A stretch of DNA of 64,000 nucleotides from an uncultured Clostridia bacterium (GTDB taxonomy: Bacteria; Bacillota; Clostridia; Oscillospirales; Ruminococcaceae). Location: NCBI GenBank assembly GCA_947632025.1, contig CANRNN010000005.1, forward strand, positions 1 through 64,000. The letters are read 5' to 3'. The notes under the pieces are model-generated. The model did not search any database, had not been told where the DNA came from, and was given only the letters and a program-made list of their open reading frames with translations. The position numbers and the translations under genes are program-made. Below, piece by piece: positions 61,291 to 64,000 of the stretch; the first letter of the stretch is position 1; each line of letters opens with the position of its first letter.

Positions 61291-62301
61291 ATGGAAAGGC
61301 TGACCGAAAAGGCAGCAGCGGCAGTCCGCGAATTCTCAATGACGGACGGCGCGGACGCAGTCGTCTGCGCACTTTCGGGCGGCGCGGACAGCGTGTCGCT
61401 GCTGAGGGTGATGAAGCTGCTTGCGGAGAGCTTTTCGTTTGAGGTGTTCGCGTGCCATTTGAATCACGGGCTCCGCGGAGAGGAAAGCGACCGCGACGAG
61501 CGCTTCTGCCGCGAACTGTGCGGGCAGCTGGATATACCGCTGTTTTCACGGAAAGCCGATATATCGTCAATGCGGGAAAAGCACGAAAGCACCGAACAGG
61601 CAGCCAGAAGAGTGCGGTACGGTTTTTTCGCGGAAACCCTTGAAAAAGTCGGGAAAAGCGGGAAAACTCCCGTTCTGGCGACTGCGCATACAGCGTCGGA
61701 TAACGCCGAAACGGTCATATTCAACCTCACCAGAGGGACGGGTCTGAACGGTCTTTGCGGAATACCGCCCGTGAGAACTCTCGGAAGATTCCGCGTCGTC
61801 CGCCCGCTTATACGCGCTTCAAGAGCAGATGTGGAGGATTTCCTCGGACGGCTCGGACAGGATTTCGTCACGGATAAAACAAATCTTTCGGACGAATTTT
61901 CACGAAACAGAATAAGACTGAACGTTATGCCACAGCTTGCGAAAATAAATCCCGCCGTCGCGGAAACCGTATCCAGAGCGACCGAAAATCTCCGCCGCGA
62001 TAACGACTACTTGTGCGGGATAGCCGAAAATGCACTGAATGAGGCAAAATGCGGGCGCGGCTGGAAAGCGTCAGAGCTTGCAAAACTTCCCGAACCGATA
62101 AAAGCACGGGCAGTCGCGAAAATACTCACGCTCGGAAATATCCGGCCGTCAGAGCTTCGGATAAAAACAGCGTCGGAGCTTCTGGAAAAATATTCCGCAA
62201 AATATAATCCCTGTAAAAACCGCTTCTTTCTGGTCAGAAAAGGCGTCTGCTTCACAGAGGAAATAACCCAGTTTTTTCACGGTTATAACGAAAAAAGATA
62301 A
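61291..62301 (+). CDS. tilS: tRNA(Ile)-lysidine synthase TilS
   Basis: TilS converts C34 of tRNA-Ile(CAU) to lysidine, changing its codon from AUG to AUA. The 336-residue protein has the PP-loop SGGADSVSLLR (near 30), the HLNHGLRGEESDRDERFC region, TAHTASDNAETV and RNRIRLNVMPQL, followed by the C-terminal domains. The ATG at 61291 directly follows the dnaB stop with AAGGTG upstream; a GTG at 61282 is a possible alternative. TilS beside hpt and ftsH is the common bacterial order. Confidence 0.95.
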   Translation: MERLTEKAAAAVREFSMTDGADAVVCALSGGADSVSLLRVMKLLAESFSFEVFACHLNHGLRGEESDRDERFCRELCGQLDIPLFSRKADISSMREKHESTEQAARRVRYGFFAETLEKVGKSGKTPVLATAHTASDNAETVIFNLTRGTGLNGLCGIPPVRTLGRFRVVRPLIRASRADVEDFLGRLGQDFVTDKTNLSDEFSRNRIRLNVMPQLAKINPAVAETVSRATENLRRDNDYLCGIAENALNEAKCGRGWKASELAKLPEPIKARAVAKILTLGNIRPSELRIKTASELLEKYSAKYNPCKNRFFLVRKGVCFTEEITQFFHGYNEKR

Positions 62302-62350
62302 ATTTTTCTCGGAACGGAAGAAATTTTCATACGTTTATCACGAAAAATAA

Positions 62351-62379
62351 TTGCATTTTTTCGTGGAATGTGTTATAAT
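62351..62379 (+). promoter_or_regulatory. Promoter of hpt
   Basis: TTGCAT (62351-62356) and TATAAT (62374-62379), 17-nt spacer, extended -10 TG, nearly identical to the rpmE promoter. Confidence 0.8.
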
Positions 62380-62403
62380 TAAATTTGTGTGGAGGAATTT
62401 GAA

Positions 62404-62940
62404 ATGTTTGTTCCGCAGGAGGTTGAACGTATCCTGTTCACAAAAGAAGAAATTTCCGCGCAGGTAAAGCGTATAGGCGCAGAGCTTACCCGTGACTACA
62501 AAGGGAAAGAACCTCTGTTTCTGTGCGTGCTTAAGGGCGCGTCGGTGTTCTTCGCGGACCTTATACGCGAGGTGGAAATACCGGTCAGAATAGATTTTCT
62601 GAGGGCTTCAAGCTATGTGGGAACGGATTCTTCGGGAACAGTAACTCTCGAAACTTCCACTATCCCCGACGTGAAAGACCGTGACGTGCTTATCGTCGAG
62701 GATATAGTCGATACCGCAAGGACGCTCTCTTTGCTGAAAACAGAGATAAGCGGACGCGGCGCGCGGTCGGTGCATACCGCCTGCCTTCTGGATAAACCGT
62801 CAAGGCGCGTGGTAAAAGACTTCAAAGCCGATTATACGGGAATGGAAATAGAGGACCTGTTCGTGGTGGGCTACGGGCTGGACTGCGGGCAGGAGTTCAG
62901 AAATCTCCCGTATATCGGGATATATAAGTCTGTTTCGTAA
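62404..62940 (+). CDS. hpt: Hypoxanthine phosphoribosyltransferase
   Basis: The enzyme salvages hypoxanthine and guanine to IMP and GMP with PRPP. The 178-residue protein shows the PRPP motif VLIVEDIVDTARTL, the family's early LCVLKGASVFFADL and RIDFLRASSYVGTDSSG, and the late GYGLDCGQEFRNLPYIGI. The ATG at 62404 follows GGAGGA; a GTG five codons earlier overlaps that site and is rejected. It lies between tilS and ftsH, the conserved order. Confidence 0.96.
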   Translation: MFVPQEVERILFTKEEISAQVKRIGAELTRDYKGKEPLFLCVLKGASVFFADLIREVEIPVRIDFLRASSYVGTDSSGTVTLETSTIPDVKDRDVLIVEDIVDTARTLSLLKTEISGRGARSVHTACLLDKPSRRVVKDFKADYTGMEIEDLFVVGYGLDCGQEFRNLPYIGIYKSVS

Positions 62941-63008
62941 GCATTGTCCGATATCGGGTATCAGATATTACATAATTTAAGAATTCAACAAATTTTCATA
63001 GAAATCAC

Positions 63009-63037
63009 TTTCCGGCAGCAAAAGCTGAAACCGGAAA
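63009..63037 (+). promoter_or_regulatory. Hairpin in the hpt-ftsH gap
   Basis: TTTCCGG and CCGGAAA enclose CAGC-AAAA-GCTG, giving a bulged stem about 17 nt before the ftsH start. No T-run follows, so a terminator is unlikely; it may influence ftsH translation. Confidence 0.4.
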
Positions 63038-63053
63038 AAGAAAGGCGGTCTAA

Positions 63054-64000
<947 letters not shown>

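Overview
The window looks like a chromosomal segment of a Gram-positive Clostridia, most likely an Oscillospiraceae/Ruminococcaceae-type gut anaerobe; this is inferred from gene content, not proven. Supporting signs are dgt-dnaG-rpoD order, an RNase J-GdpP-L9-DnaB block, FeoA/FeoB, SpoIVB (sporulation), ClpC, a B. subtilis yceGH-like Ter cluster, and strong Shine-Dalgarno sites. Promoters are nearly all TTGNNN-N17-TATAAT. No prophage, insertion-sequence transposase, rRNA or CRISPR array was seen.

Layout. 1-5.6 kb: tRNA-Val, a DUF378 membrane protein, a tandem-repeat element with terminal inverted repeats, a minus-strand operon (Rrf2 regulator, nadA, mnmA), then a divergent pair, a CobU-like protein and pilT. 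5.6-8 kb: a redox cluster (glutathione peroxidase, TSCPD protein, flavodoxin) and a leucine-rich-repeat lipoprotein. 8.2-16.8 kb, plus strand: pgm, rpmE, yigZ, dgt, a hairpin-rich intergenic region, dnaG and two adjacent rpoD-type sigma factor genes. 16.9-23.3 kb: an ammonium transporter fused to PII behind a possible attenuator, a 54-residue protein, feoAB, a TraB/GumN lipoprotein and a histidine phosphatase. 23.4-32 kb: an XRE regulator facing a long minus-strand operon for RNA modification and ribosome maturation (rlmB, tadA, rimM, trmD, era) that also holds a flippase and a 1004-residue membrane protein resembling a P-type ATPase without its catalytic residues.

32-38.8 kb, plus strand: a YifB/ComM ATPase, two alpha-glucan enzymes (malQ, pulA) and an M24 aminopeptidase. 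38.8-50.6 kb, minus strand: eight co-directional genes behind one consensus promoter form a Ter-type stress island. In transcription order they are a TerY-like vWA protein, PP2C phosphatase, zinc-ribbon kinase, P2B calcium ATPase, TerD, a beta-helix/TerD fusion, YceG and TelA. This is the best candidate for an unusual system. The vWA/kinase/phosphatase triad is likely the signalling arm, TerD the calcium-binding arm, and the ATPase would set calcium levels.

50.6-64 kb: a GtrA-like membrane protein, clpC, a convergent spoIVB, then a long structured leader followed by rnj, gdpP, rplI, dnaB and tilS in one direction, hpt with its own promoter, and ftsH cut by the window end. Short low-complexity or palindromic insertions sit in many gene junctions and in places contribute coding sequence or stop codons.
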